From Nitrospira sp. SG-bin2 (lineage in GTDB: Bacteria; Nitrospirota; Nitrospiria; Nitrospirales; Nitrospiraceae): DNA of 64,000 bases. Positions 16,004 through 23,775 of this stretch are shown here, one piece after another. The position numbers were made by a program, and so were the translations under genes. Where the stretch lies: NCBI GenBank assembly GCA_002083405.1, contig LVWT01000015.1, positions 1 through 64,000 of the forward strand, read 5' to 3'. Positions within the stretch are counted from its first letter, which is position 1. Each line of letters opens with the position of its first letter. Under the pieces are notes generated by a model. The model saw only the letters and a program-made list of their open reading frames with translations, had not been told where the DNA came from and did not search any database.

Positions 16004-17815
16004 GTGCGAGACATCAAGATCCTGCTCAGTACACCCGCTAACCGTGAACGCATTCTTCTCGCTACAGTGGGGTTGCTTCAGGGTTTGGCAACCTGGGGTG
16101 TCCTCCGAATCGATTCACACGAGCCAATCTTAAGGGCCTTGTGTTTCGGCCTCCTCGCATGGGTGCTCTCGAGCGGCTTACTCCTCCAATTTGCATCGTC
16201 GGGAACAGGACATCGCCGGCTCAGTGGAGTAGTCTTGGGCCTTGGAATCCCCTTCGCCCTGTTCACCTATCACGTTGTTATCCAACTTCCTCCGAGCGGA
16301 TCTTCCTACGAAGGTGATGGACAACGCGTTACTACGTGGTGTGTCGCCGCCACGCTCGCACTCTACATCCTCTTGCCCTACCTGCAGATCTATCAGCGCA
16401 GTGGTACGGTGAGGTTCCCCTATCAGGAGTTGTATCACCACAGCTGGAACAACTTCTTCCTGGCCGGACTTGGCTGGTTCTATGCCGGAATCTATTGGGC
16501 ACTCGTGTGGATATGTGCTGGACTCATTAAGGCATTAGGCATCGATGCCGTTCAACAACTCGTTTCCGAACCGAGCTTCATCGCCATTACGACAGGCATC
16601 ATGGGTGGTGTGGGCGTTGCGCTTGCCAAAGAACACGCTCACATCATCACAACCTTGAGATCCATTGCTGCAACACTATTTCGCTCACTCACACCGCTCC
16701 TTGTCATCATCGTACTGAGCTTTCTTGCCATTCTCCCTTTCACCGGCCTTGCACCACTTTGGGCAACGAAATGGGCTTCCTCCATTCTCTTAGCGTTATT
16801 GCTCCTCGTCCTCTTGTTTGTAAATGCTGTGTTTCAAGATGGGGAAAGCAGCCGCCCATACGGAACTCTTGTCCGACATGGCGTTGAAACCATGTTGGTG
16901 GCCATGCCAATTCTGGTTGGGCTTACCATATACTCAATGAACCTCCGCATTGAACAATATGGTTTCACGCCGGAACGTTATTACGCAATTGTCTTTGCGA
17001 TTGTCCTTGGTGGCTATGGCCTAGGATATGCGTGGAGCGCGGTGCGAATGAGTTCGCACTGGCTGGGAAGCATTCGTCGCTTCAATGTGGCCCTCTCTTT
17101 TGTGGTACTTGGACTCGCATTTGCCACACACAGCCCTCTCATGGACCCGCTCAAACGAAGCGCCGAGGATCAAGAACACCGATTCCTTAGTGGCAGAGTC
17201 GATGTGGACCATTTTGACTTCGGCACCATGCGGTTTGAGCTCGGGCACTACGGTCAGGCCGTACTCGATCGACTGGCTCAGCTAGCAGCTCACCCAGCGC
17301 ACCAGCAAATCGAAGCGCAGTTGGCAAAGCTAAGTCAAACCAAACACAAATGGGAATGGGCTAACCCCGTGCGCATTGTCACGCCTGAAGAGATGTTGAC
17401 TAAACTCACGGTCTCTCCTCCTGACCACACCTTACCCATTGACCTTTTCTCCAGCATCCAGAACGAGTCGAATAGATATCTTCTTGATGGCTGCACAACA
17501 ACCCATCCATGTGACATCGTTGCCGGGCAATGGGACGATGACCCGGAACTTGAATATGCATTCCTCAACGGTTGTGGGCACATTGCAAATGGCTGCCACA
17601 ATTATACCGTTGCGCTCTTGAATCGAGTCAGTGTCTCAGCATGGAAGCCGGTCGCTTCTATCTCAGTCGCAGGAGACAGCAAGAAACTGCCGCGAGCGGA
17701 GACCCTCCTTGCCGCACAAGAAGGCCGACTTGTTTTCAGTGAAACCCAGTACCATTGCGTAACGGTTGGGAAATCACCGAAGGTGTGTGACTACTGGGGT
17801 TCTGAGAAAGAATAA
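16004..17815 (+). CDS. DUF4153 family membrane protein
   Basis: The 603-residue protein has about 11 membrane helices in the first 400 residues and a soluble C-terminal domain of about 200 residues. The signature is YSMNLRIEQYGFTPERYY followed by AIVFAIVLGGYGLGYAWSAV, the DUF4153 core. The soluble part ends with a conserved-looking cysteine-rich segment (CTTTHPCDIV, CGHIANGCHN) that may form disulfides outside the membrane. The function is unknown. The start is GTG with GAGAG upstream. The base composition is slightly more AT-rich than the housekeeping genes. Confidence 0.8.
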   Translation: MRDIKILLSTPANRERILLATVGLLQGLATWGVLRIDSHEPILRALCFGLLAWVLSSGLLLQFASSGTGHRRLSGVVLGLGIPFALFTYHVVIQLPPSGSSYEGDGQRVTTWCVAATLALYILLPYLQIYQRSGTVRFPYQELYHHSWNNFFLAGLGWFYAGIYWALVWICAGLIKALGIDAVQQLVSEPSFIAITTGIMGGVGVALAKEHAHIITTLRSIAATLFRSLTPLLVIIVLSFLAILPFTGLAPLWATKWASSILLALLLLVLLFVNAVFQDGESSRPYGTLVRHGVETMLVAMPILVGLTIYSMNLRIEQYGFTPERYYAIVFAIVLGGYGLGYAWSAVRMSSHWLGSIRRFNVALSFVVLGLAFATHSPLMDPLKRSAEDQEHRFLSGRVDVDHFDFGTMRFELGHYGQAVLDRLAQLAAHPAHQQIEAQLAKLSQTKHKWEWANPVRIVTPEEMLTKLTVSPPDHTLPIDLFSSIQNESNRYLLDGCTTTHPCDIVAGQWDDDPELEYAFLNGCGHIANGCHNYTVALLNRVSVSAWKPVASISVAGDSKKLPRAETLLAAQEGRLVFSETQYHCVTVGKSPKVCDYWGSEKE

Positions 17816-17884
17816 CCGGCTGGCGCAGATGGATCGTTTCGAATCGTTGTGCTGATGCTGAACGCAATCACGTATAATCGAGAG

Positions 17885-17909
17885 TTCTCAGTGTTGAATT
17901 GCAAAACGC
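17885..17909 (+). repeat. Dispersed repeat R1, degenerate copy d
   Basis: TTCTCAGTGTTGAATTGCAA with the following AACGC matches the R1 core TTCGCAATGTTGGATTGCAA with a few substitutions. It lies downstream of the DUF4153 gene. Confidence 0.5.
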
Positions 17910-17968
17910 ACCCTCAAATCTATGAACGCTTCGTTAGCCGTAATGTAACAAACGCGGGAAGTTCAACA

Positions 17969-18928
17969 TCAATGCATTGGGAGCGAATTTTGAGGAAGAC
18001 CATGCGTGTTCTGCACCAGCAATGATTGGAGCTGCGTTAGCACGTCGGCTTTGGAGCTTTGGGGATTTCTGATGCTGACCCAGGAAAATGAGGCAGTCCG
18101 GAGATCGCTAATCTCATATGGTTTTCCGCTTTGTTGAAGGATTTGGCTTCGAACGGTTGCAACCATCGGGATACTTGCAAACCCAATAAAACCAAGTAGC
18201 CATTCTTGCCTGTATTGCTTAGCAAACGGCAACAAGATTTCCGCAACTCTGTCTGTCAAATAGTCAGAACCAGCATCTAATGAGGTCGCCTCAAGGTAGT
18301 GCCCTGGCTGCTCAATCAGCTTCGACACATCAACCGCAATTACCCCCCAAGTCTTATCCTTGGGGCAACTTGCGATTTGGCTCAATGCCATTTCGACATT
18401 GGCAGTGAGCGAATTACTATTCATTGGCCGCTTACATTCAACCCTGATTAAGCTATCCTGAAACCATAATAAGACATCCGCAGAAGAGTCTGGCCATGTC
18501 ACAAAATTCTGTGCTCTGTTATTTTTGATGCCATCAATCGAAACAATTATTTCATCACTCTTGCGTAGAAATTTTCCTCCAATGATAAACACAAAACCAT
18601 CATTCCTTGGACGGTTTGAGTTGGCAGCAGCATTCTCATTTTCCGGCAATAGGGGGCCTTTCTTAAAAACAACGGCGATCTTGGCTTGAAGTCCTGGAAA
18701 GTTTACCACTGTATCTTTCCATAATTCATAGATACTCAAGGCATCCATAGCTTGATAGAACGCAAGGAAATGCTCATTCGACCTCTGGCCTTCGTAATAC
18801 TCTGTTAACAGTTTTTTATAACTAGCGACCCTCCCATGCTCTAGACCAAGCCATTGGAGCGCCTTCTCTAGACGCTCCAGGATCGACCCTATACTCTCCC
18901 GATACGCCTTTTGAAAATCTCTATCCAT
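17969..18928 (-). CDS. Orphan PD-(D/E)XK nuclease-like protein
   Basis: Not assigned to a named family. The 319-residue protein has a helical N-terminus (about 1-70), then a predicted alpha/beta domain with SSADVLLWFQDSLIRVECKR. D151 and E164-x-K166, each at the end of a beta strand, fit the PD-(D/E)XK nuclease core. A possible C-terminal target-recognition part follows. The gene is visibly more AT-rich than its neighbours, which suggests recent transfer. No methyltransferase or helicase partner is adjacent. The frame stays open 39 codons further upstream (to 19045), but that part is proline/arginine-rich and looks non-coding. Neither start has a clear Shine-Dalgarno sequence. Confidence 0.6.
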   Translation of the reverse strand: MDRDFQKAYRESIGSILERLEKALQWLGLEHGRVASYKKLLTEYYEGQRSNEHFLAFYQAMDALSIYELWKDTVVNFPGLQAKIAVVFKKGPLLPENENAAANSNRPRNDGFVFIIGGKFLRKSDEIIVSIDGIKNNRAQNFVTWPDSSADVLLWFQDSLIRVECKRPMNSNSLTANVEMALSQIASCPKDKTWGVIAVDVSKLIEQPGHYLEATSLDAGSDYLTDRVAEILLPFAKQYRQEWLLGFIGFASIPMVATVRSQILQQSGKPYEISDLRTASFSWVSIRNPQSSKADVLTQLQSLLVQNTHGLPQNSLPMH

Positions 18929-19092
18929 AAAGTCCAGGGGAAGCTGAAAAGGGGTTTGGAATCTTTTGGGGCATTCAGGCCTTAAATCCGATCCATCGGG
19001 ATTTGACGGGCGGCGGCTCCATGAGTTGGCGACTTGATGTTCCAAAGAGGAACTTCAAACCATTGAACTCCCCTCGCGTGAGAGGTGAGCCG

Positions 19093-19482
19093 TCAGTTGG
19101 CCTCTGCGATCACCTGACATACCGGACCATACGGCTTGAAACCCGCATCGCACGTGAGCAGCCGCAGGTGTTCGACGTGGGCTTGCGCCAACAAGATGCG
19201 GTCGAAGGGGTCACGATGATGAAGCGGCAACTGTTCAAGGGCCAGAGTGTGTGCCACTGACACCGGCAATTCTTGAAACCCACTCGCTGTGATCTTGGCG
19301 GCAAGTTCGCCAGGGTCTGCAGAAAGTTTCTTCAATTGAATCTTGATGACCATCTCCCAGAGCGAAGCGGCACTGACATAGACCACTGGTGTGGTCTCGA
19401 TTTGTTGATACAGGCTTTTCGAGAGTCGTGGAGACTGAATCACAAACCACAAAAAGACATGGGTATCCAACAGGAGATTCAT
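19093..19482 (-). CDS. vapC: PIN domain toxin VapC
   Basis: Ribonuclease toxin of a type II pair, 129 residues. The PIN acidic residues are D6 (MNLLLDTHVFLW), E43 (SAASLWEMVIK), D91/D94 (HHRDPFDRILLAQA) and D112 (LLTCDAGF). Together they form the Mg2+ site that cleaves RNA. The sequence is closest to the PIN group paired with Phd/YefM antitoxins. The ATG overlaps the antitoxin stop as ATGA. Confidence 0.92.
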   Translation of the reverse strand: MNLLLDTHVFLWFVIQSPRLSKSLYQQIETTPVVYVSAASLWEMVIKIQLKKLSADPGELAAKITASGFQELPVSVAHTLALEQLPLHHRDPFDRILLAQAHVEHLRLLTCDAGFKPYGPVCQVIAEAN

Positions 19483-19730
19483 GACCCACCCTCGAACGAA
19501 GCCAACACCTCAGGCGGTAACGGCGCATCAAAGTCGTCCGCGACGACGACACGCCCTTTCAACAGCCCTGGGCGGCGGATAGGAATGGGAGTCTCAAGCG
19601 GCCCGAGCTGGGCCACGGGCGTCCCGTCTTTGCAAATCGTGATGCGCTGGCCCTTCGCGACGGCAGCTAGGAGTTTGGAAAAATGGGTCTTGGCTTCATG
19701 GATATTCACGGTCTTCGTCGTGGATTTCAT
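19479..19730 (-). CDS. Phd/YefM family antitoxin
   Basis: The 83-residue protein has the Phd/YefM DNA-binding fold: TVNIHEAKTHFSKLLAAVAKGQRITICKDGTPVAQLGP. Its C-terminal tail (DDFDAPLPPEVLASFEG) is the usual toxin-neutralising segment. GGAGG lies just before the ATG. The promoter region carries a perfect palindrome overlapping the -10 box, consistent with autoregulation by the antitoxin or the complex. Confidence 0.92.
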   Translation of the reverse strand: MKSTTKTVNIHEAKTHFSKLLAAVAKGQRITICKDGTPVAQLGPLETPIPIRRPGLLKGRVVVADDFDAPLPPEVLASFEGGS

Positions 19731-19738
19731 AGCCCCCT

Positions 19739-19785
19739 CCCAAGTAGACTAATGTTAGTCTACTTGGGACCTGTGCGGGAGTCAA
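19739..19785 (-). promoter_or_regulatory. Autoregulated promoter of the Phd/VapC pair
   Basis: TTGACT (19785-19780), 17 bases, then TAGACT (19762-19757) on the minus strand. A perfect inverted repeat spans 19739-19768 with 14-base arms (CCCAAGTAGACTAA and its complement) around a 2-base centre. It covers the -10 box and the predicted start site. Occupancy would block the promoter, as expected for a toxin-antitoxin operator. Confidence 0.8.
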
Positions 19786-19924
19786 CCCAATCATTCTCAC
19801 GATGCCGGCGACCGCTCGATAGGCCACCATGGTAATCGGCGCGCATGAGAAGGAAAAATAGGTCAAAACAAGTGGCGAGATGATCTGGCCAGAGTTTCTG
19901 GATACCGCCTGAAACCGAAATGGC

Positions 19925-20227
19925 TTAGGGCTCGTCTTGAGAAGACTCCTCGCTCTGTTTGAGCCAGAGTTCAAGCAGTCGTGTCTCGCGTTCAGACTGG
20001 GAAACGTGTTCCAGCGCGAATGCGCCTGTCAGGCGATCTTCATAAAACGCCCGTTGCTTCGCGTAGGTTTTCTTAAAGGCTTTTGTCTTGAGGGCTTTCC
20101 ACTCAGCATCGGATATTCCCGCATGGGCGCGCAAGAGGTCGATCTCGATGGCTTGGAACGCAAAGACTTTGGCGAGCACCTTGATGACCGTAGCATTGGT
20201 CAGAAATCGTGGCTCTTTATCAGCCAT
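19925..20227 (-). CDS. Small helical protein of unknown function
   Basis: Not recognised. The 100 residues are predicted almost wholly helical and charged, starting MADKEPRFLTNATVIKVLAK. The central part EIDLLRAHAGISDAEWKALK looks like a helix-turn-helix-sized unit, and the tail is acidic. There is no signal peptide or membrane segment. GGAACGATGAG lies before the ATG. It follows the ferredoxin gene on the same strand after a strong hairpin, so it is likely a separate transcript. Confidence 0.55.
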   Translation of the reverse strand: MADKEPRFLTNATVIKVLAKVFAFQAIEIDLLRAHAGISDAEWKALKTKAFKKTYAKQRAFYEDRLTGAFALEHVSQSERETRLLELWLKQSEESSQDEP

Positions 20228-20267
20228 GACTCATCGTTCCAATTAGGCCAAGGCACACATAACAGTA

Positions 20268-20302
20268 CCCATACCATTCTCAGCAACTGAGAATGGTATG
20301 GG
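20268..20302 (-). terminator. Strong hairpin after the ferredoxin gene
   Basis: Perfect 16-base arms (CCCATACCATTCTCAG and its complement) enclose CAA, 17 bases past the ferredoxin stop. No T-run follows on either strand, so it is either a factor-assisted terminator or an RNA-stabilising stem. Confidence 0.5.
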
Positions 20303-20318
20303 CCTCGAAGCAGATGGA

Positions 20319-20666
20319 TCAGTTCCGCACGCCGCTCCACACTTTTGCCGGATCGATCGTCTTGTCAGGATTGAGGGTCTTGGCCCGTTCCAGCAAGACA
20401 TCAGTGCTTTCCGGATACAACGGATCGGAAATGCAGCAATTATCGACCGGGCAGACGGCCGCGCATTGCGGTTCGTCGAAATGGCCGACACACTCGGTAC
20501 ACCGGTCATGCGCGATCACGTAAATATCGTTCCCCATGCCCTGGCCGTCGCCGACATGGAGTCCCTTCTCTTCCGCGCCGCCGCGCGTTTCGAAGATGGC
20601 CTCGTTCGGACATTCCGGCAGGCAGGCGCCACAGTTGATACATTCAGCGGTAATCAGCAATGCCAT
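20319..20666 (-). CDS. 2[4Fe-4S] ferredoxin
   Basis: Low-potential electron carrier of 115 residues. The first cluster is ligated by C9-x2-C12-x2-C15-x3-C19 (CINCGACLPEC). The second is C56-x2-C59-x8-C68-x3-C72 (CTECVGHFDEPQC), with the enlarged loop and C-terminal extension of the YfhL/Alvin-type ferredoxins. In Nitrospira such ferredoxins may feed the reductive TCA cycle 2-oxoacid oxidoreductases, but nothing here proves the partner. AGGAG lies ten bases before the ATG. The 368-base upstream region to 21034 shows no gene; it holds only a small hairpin (20775-20789). Confidence 0.93.
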   Translation of the reverse strand: MALLITAECINCGACLPECPNEAIFETRGGAEEKGLHVGDGQGMGNDIYVIAHDRCTECVGHFDEPQCAAVCPVDNCCISDPLYPESTDVLLERAKTLNPDKTIDPAKVWSGVRN

Positions 20667-21034
20667 GATTCTGGTCTCCTTCTTCTCTAAGATTTAATGC
20701 GGCGCCGCACGTCGTCTTGATCGTATTGCCCGCTACACACCCTTAATAACCCACAAGCCACACTGACGCGAGCCATCACGCTGCGTGATACGCGTTTGTC
20801 TAGGTCAACAGGAGACGCATGTTGCACCTTCCTACGCGCTCCTGTCAATCCGGCAGTTCTACATACGTGGTGTCAGATCTTGTATCGTGACGATCCGGTT
20901 CAGGGATGACACGGCCGTGATGTGAGCGCCGGAATTTGCCCTCCCACACACCGCTGATCGCCCTTCCGGCTTCTCCGGCGATCTTGGGCGCACTCAATCA
21001 GCCGCAGGGCGGTCCCGCCTGAAGACTGCCTGGC

Positions 21035-21334
21035 TCAACGGCGAGTCTGTTCCCACGCCCGAAAGGCCGCCAGATCCTGGGCCAAGCTCTGGAGCAACAG
21101 CGCCAGCACCACCACATCGTCGATCATGCCAATACCGGGGATGAAGTCCGGCACCAGATCCACCGGACTCAGCACATAGAGGAGAGCCGCCGCCATCGAC
21201 GCGAGGGTGCGTACGGAGAGGCCCCGATAGCTGCCGTTCTTCCAGGCCTTGAGCAGGCGAACCAACAGGGGAAGGTCGGACCACAGACGGCCGATCATGC
21301 GAAGCATCTCAAAGAATCTTGCGGATATTGTCAT
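21035..21334 (-). CDS. DUF1232 (YkvA-like) membrane protein
   Basis: The 99-residue protein has the DUF1232 core MAAALLYVLSPVDLVPDFIP followed by GIGMIDDVVVLALLLQ. Two short hydrophobic segments sit in the middle of the protein. The family function is unknown. GGAGGTAACG gives a strong ribosome binding site. It is divergent from the AEC transporter gene. Confidence 0.88.
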   Translation of the reverse strand: MTISARFFEMLRMIGRLWSDLPLLVRLLKAWKNGSYRGLSVRTLASMAAALLYVLSPVDLVPDFIPGIGMIDDVVVLALLLQSLAQDLAAFRAWEQTRR

Positions 21335-21491
21335 CGTTACCTCCAGGTTGGCGAGCCTGCGTTTCCTTTCTCAAGACAGTACCTTGCGCCTGCTGTCGGT
21401 AAGCCTACCAAAGACGGACATCTTTTTGAAGCCGTTCAGGTGAGTGTCTGCCATAGGCCCCCCCACCCTCTTTCTGCTACTCTGCTCCCCC

Positions 21492-22406
21492 ATGCCCTCG
21501 GCGCTCCACCTCTTTCTCATCCTCTTCGTCGTCGGCGCGGCGCTACGCCTGTTCGGCGTCTTCGGGAAGTCGCATGCAGAGCGGCTGGGGACATTCGTCT
21601 TTTCGGTCACGCTGCCGGCCACCATTCTGGTGTCGCTCGATCGTGTTGTGTTTTCACCGACGGCCTGGAAGATCCCACTTGCAGCCTGCCTCATCACGAT
21701 TCCACTCATGCTCATCGCCTGGGCGCTCACCCGCAGGCTGACGCTCGACCGCCCGACGCAGGGAGGCTTTCTCCTCGCGGTCGGTTCCATCAATTCGATC
21801 TACTTCGCCTATCCCGTCACACTGGCCACGTTCGGCGAGGAGGGCCTCGCGCAAGCAATCCTCTTTGACCTCGGCCAGACCACGCTCACGTTCACGGTGC
21901 TCTATCCGATGGCCCTCTGGTATGGCGCAAGCCATTCTTCGTCCCATGCAGCGCTCAGACGGCTGATGACATCTCCGCCGCTGTGGGCCCTGGTCGCGAT
22001 CCTTGCAGTGAAGGCCGCGGGGCTTCATCTGCCGGATGGGCTGCGGACGATCCTGACACCGGTGCACGTGCTGACGATCCCGCTGGCGAGTCTCGTGCTC
22101 GGCCTCTCGATCAGCGTCCATGCCGTGCGGACGACCTGGAAGCTAACAAGCCTGGGGGTGGGACTGCGCATGGCCGGTGGATTGTTGCTCGGCTGGATCG
22201 CGACCTGGCTGTTGGGGCTCACGGGCTTGGAGCGGGCATCGGTGCTGTTGATCGCCGGGATGCCCTCGGCGGTGATGGCGGTGATCTTTGCGACCGAAGC
22301 CAAACTCGATGAAGATCTCGTCGCCTCAATCGTGGCACTCTCGATCTGCCTTGGCGTCGCCCTGCTGCCCTGGCTCCCCCGGCTCGCGGTCCTGCTGATT
22401 GACTAA
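21492..22406 (+). CDS. AEC family transporter (auxin efflux carrier-like permease)
   Basis: Inner-membrane permease of 304 residues with ten hydrophobic helices in two five-helix bundles. The helix-break motifs are typical of the AEC/bile-acid transporter fold: LPATILVSL, SINSIYFAYPVTLATFGEEGL in the first half and GMPSAVMAVIFATEAKLDED in the second. The substrate is unknown (malate and malonate carriers are known family members). The ATG at MPSALHLFLIL is used; the 16 upstream codons (MSAIGPPTLFLLLCSP) look leader-like but non-native. Confidence 0.85.
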   Translation: MPSALHLFLILFVVGAALRLFGVFGKSHAERLGTFVFSVTLPATILVSLDRVVFSPTAWKIPLAACLITIPLMLIAWALTRRLTLDRPTQGGFLLAVGSINSIYFAYPVTLATFGEEGLAQAILFDLGQTTLTFTVLYPMALWYGASHSSSHAALRRLMTSPPLWALVAILAVKAAGLHLPDGLRTILTPVHVLTIPLASLVLGLSISVHAVRTTWKLTSLGVGLRMAGGLLLGWIATWLLGLTGLERASVLLIAGMPSAVMAVIFATEAKLDEDLVASIVALSICLGVALLPWLPRLAVLLID

Positions 22407-22576
22407 CGCGATGTGGATCGGTGAGAACCGGCCAACACAAGGGTCGGGGCTGGAAATTGACGACGCAGGCCGCACATGGCAGTTATTGCAGCATCTTTGT
22501 CATTGCGCCATAAACAGAGTCGTGGAAAAATGCCGCCATACAATCTCGACCGGGCGTGAACCATTAAGGAGTGAGC

Positions 22577-23227
22577 ATGCAACTGGCAATTTTGTTATAT
22601 GACGGAGTGACGGCGTTGGATGCGATCGGTCCCTACGAAGTCCTGCAGGCACCGGGACTGGGTATCGATGTCCGCTTCGTGGCGCGTGAAAAAGGCATGA
22701 AACGGACAGATTTCGGACGATTGGGCCTGCAGGCTGATTACACCCTTGATGAAGTTCCCAGACCCGACATTCTGCTCGTACCAGGCACCGCCTTCCCTCA
22801 AGCGGTGATGGGCGACCCCGTGGTTCTGGAATGGATCGCGCAGGTACACCAGACATCGAAGTGGACGACCTCTGTCTGCACCGGTGCATTGGGCCTTGGC
22901 GCAGCCGGTGTGCTGAAGGGGCTGAGAGCGAGCACCCATTGGCTTGCCCATGAGGCCTTGACGCAATTCGGTGCCATCCCGACCAAAGAGCGGGTCGTCC
23001 GGGACGGAAAGGTCATGACCGCTGCCGGTGTGTCATCCGGAATCGATATGGCCCTGACTCTGGTCGCAGAGGAATTTGGCAGCGATGCGGCGCAACTCAC
23101 TCAACTGCTGATCGAGTACGATCCACATCCGCCATTTGATGCCGGCAGCCCGGACAAAGCGCCGCCGTTGATCGTGAATACTGCGAGAGAAGCATTTCGC
23201 AAACTCAACAACAATGCACCGAGGTAA
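22577..23227 (+). CDS. DJ-1/PfpI family protein
   Basis: Class I glutamine amidotransferase-like fold, 216 residues. The nucleophile elbow is TSVCTGALGLGAAG with C101. The N-terminal YDGVTALDAIGPYEVL and the VMTAAGVSSGIDMALTLV segment near the C-terminus match the isonitrile hydratase/ThiJ-PfpI group. The substrate cannot be told from sequence. The ATG six bases after AAGGAG is used rather than the GTG two codons upstream. It is monocistronic. Confidence 0.87.
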   Translation: MQLAILLYDGVTALDAIGPYEVLQAPGLGIDVRFVAREKGMKRTDFGRLGLQADYTLDEVPRPDILLVPGTAFPQAVMGDPVVLEWIAQVHQTSKWTTSVCTGALGLGAAGVLKGLRASTHWLAHEALTQFGAIPTKERVVRDGKVMTAAGVSSGIDMALTLVAEEFGSDAAQLTQLLIEYDPHPPFDAGSPDKAPPLIVNTAREAFRKLNNNAPR

Positions 23228-23234
23228 TCTTCCA

Positions 23235-23510
23235 TTATTCTGCCTTCGCCCCTACTTCATTCACCTTCCCTTTAACACGCTCATACGCCCCCTTCACGTT
23301 CCCTTTGGCGCGTTCCATCGCCGCGCTCGCCTTATTTCCCTTGGCTTCTTCGATCTTGGCCTTGGCTTCGCCTTTCATTTCCTCAGCCGTCGCCTTCATC
23401 TCACCTTTTGCGGCTTCCACCTTCGCCTTAATCTCGCCAGCCTCACCCGATAATGACATGCCTATCAATGCGACACCCAATGCCAACCCGAGAATCATCT
23501 TCTTAGACAT
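23235..23510 (-). CDS. Secreted alanine/lysine-rich amphipathic-helix protein
   Basis: The 91-residue protein has a signal peptide MSKKMILGLALGVALIGMSLSGEA. The mature part is made of repeating 11-residue-like units (KAKVEAAKGEMKATAEEMKG, AKAKIEEAKGN, AMERAKGNVKGAYERVKGKV), which give an amphipathic helix. The pattern resembles group 3 LEA and CsbD-like stress proteins, so a protective or membrane-coating role is plausible but unproven. The 265-base region upstream (23511-23775) shows no gene. Confidence 0.7.
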   Translation of the reverse strand: MSKKMILGLALGVALIGMSLSGEAGEIKAKVEAAKGEMKATAEEMKGEAKAKIEEAKGNKASAAMERAKGNVKGAYERVKGKVNEVGAKAE

Positions 23511-23775
23511 AGCATCCTCCTTCTAATGAAAAGGTGACCAATGAACTCCCTCTTTCTTCAAAAATGAGAGTGTCTTAGCCGAACTCAGACCACGTCAAAT
23601 ATCGAACGAGACCTGAGCCGTGACATATGTGGTAATCCAACGAGGCGGCAAGAGATGGAACATTTCCAGGCATGTGGGCAGGACAACATGGGCTTTATGA
23701 GGGCCGGGAGCAATCAAACCTGGGCCGGGAGCTTCGATAGGCTGTGAGGAAATCACCGGGACAGTCCGCGAATCG

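Noticed and set aside
19696..19974. 92-codon minus-strand open frame upstream of the Phd antitoxin
   Set aside because: It runs through the promoter palindrome and into the antitoxin gene in another frame; no protein similarity.
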